From: Tupaia tana
Taxonomy: Eukaryota; Chordata; Mammalia; Scandentia; Tupaiidae
NCBI GenBank assembly: GCA_026018925.1
Contig: JAKSZU010000018.1
Span: forward strand, 5,054,920 to 5,118,919
Length of the DNA stretch: 64,000 bases
Reading direction: 5' to 3'
The notes under the pieces are model-generated. The model was not told where the DNA came from and did not search any database. It saw only the letters and a list, made by a program, of their open reading frames with translations. How positions within the stretch are numbered: the first letter of the stretch is position 1; each line of letters begins with the position of its first letter. Below, piece by piece: positions 63,901-64,000 of this stretch. A program made the translations under genes and the position numbers.

Positions 63901-64000
63901 CCCGAGCTCCTTACTTTGCCCTGCAAGGTCCTGCAGGACCCGGTCCCCTGCTTCCTGCTACTCCTCTCATCCCAAGGTATATTTAATATCCTCACTATGA

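Larger units (their letters stand above)
63300..64000 (+). mobile_element. L2 LINE split by two SINEs, running off the window
   Basis: Left: ATCTTATCTTCCTGAAATGC, AAATCAGATGCCATGCTATC, CCCTGAAACCCCCCAAGGCT. Middle: AAAATCCAAGCTCCTGAG. Right (from 63901): GAGCTCCTTACTTTGCCCTG, CAAGGTCCTGCAGGACCCGG, CCCCTGCTTCCTGCTACTCC. This is the L2 3' order (ATGCAAATCTGATCATG..., CTCCTTACCATGGCCTACAAGGCCCTGCA-type wording). Confidence 0.7.

Overview
This is a window of mammalian nuclear DNA with no protein-coding gene that I can support. The longest open frame, 252 codons at 14868-15626, runs straight through an antisense SINE, and the other long frames are similar accidents. There is no rRNA, no functional tRNA gene, no classical CpG island and no exon chain. 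The sequence reads as intergenic or deep intronic, built from ordinary unique DNA with dense interspersed repeats.

The dominant element is a tRNA-headed SINE, about 250-270 bp when full length, with more than 25 copies on both strands. The pol III A box and B box are readable near its 5' end. A middle part carries GT-rich and GGAGAAGGGATTG blocks, followed by a CT-rich stretch, CCCTATAGCAAAAACCTCT and an A-tail. Several copies have perfect 14-15 bp target-site duplications and long pure A-tails (30034, 55336, 59461), so the family was active recently. A shorter type of about 180 bp shares the head but has a different tail ending in an AATTAAA-rich part. I also see two 7SL (Alu/B1)-like dimers (12306, 37866) and one fused ID-like tRNA plus 7SL element (3990). 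7SL SINEs occur in primates, tree shrews and rodents. The window therefore suggests a member of Euarchontoglires, most likely a rodent or tree shrew and not a mouse/rat or ape. I cannot name the species.

Old shared mammalian repeats fill much of the rest: MIR, L2, L1/HAL1 fragments, MaLR and ERVL LTRs (MLT1-like at 5035, MLT2-like at 56160), hAT relics (MER5A- and MER20-like) and a Tigger-class element. Many are split by younger SINEs, giving clear nested histories at 14311-14748, 33722-34306, 50395-50775, 51395-52130 and 63300-64000.

Four features are not explained by common families. One is a 131-bp inverted repeat, about 94 percent identical, around a 608-bp CpG-rich loop (48026-48896). 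The second is a set of four short palindromic elements that look like one mariner-type MITE family (13899, 18988, 20017, 38122). The third is a 25-bp minisatellite with 15 full units that reads open in all three forward frames (58117-58507). The fourth is a CpG-dense stretch inside an ancient MIR (59185). Several AT-rich stretches with homeodomain-type TAAT motifs (24770, 28130, 31400, 45110) are candidate conserved noncoding elements, which only alignment can test.
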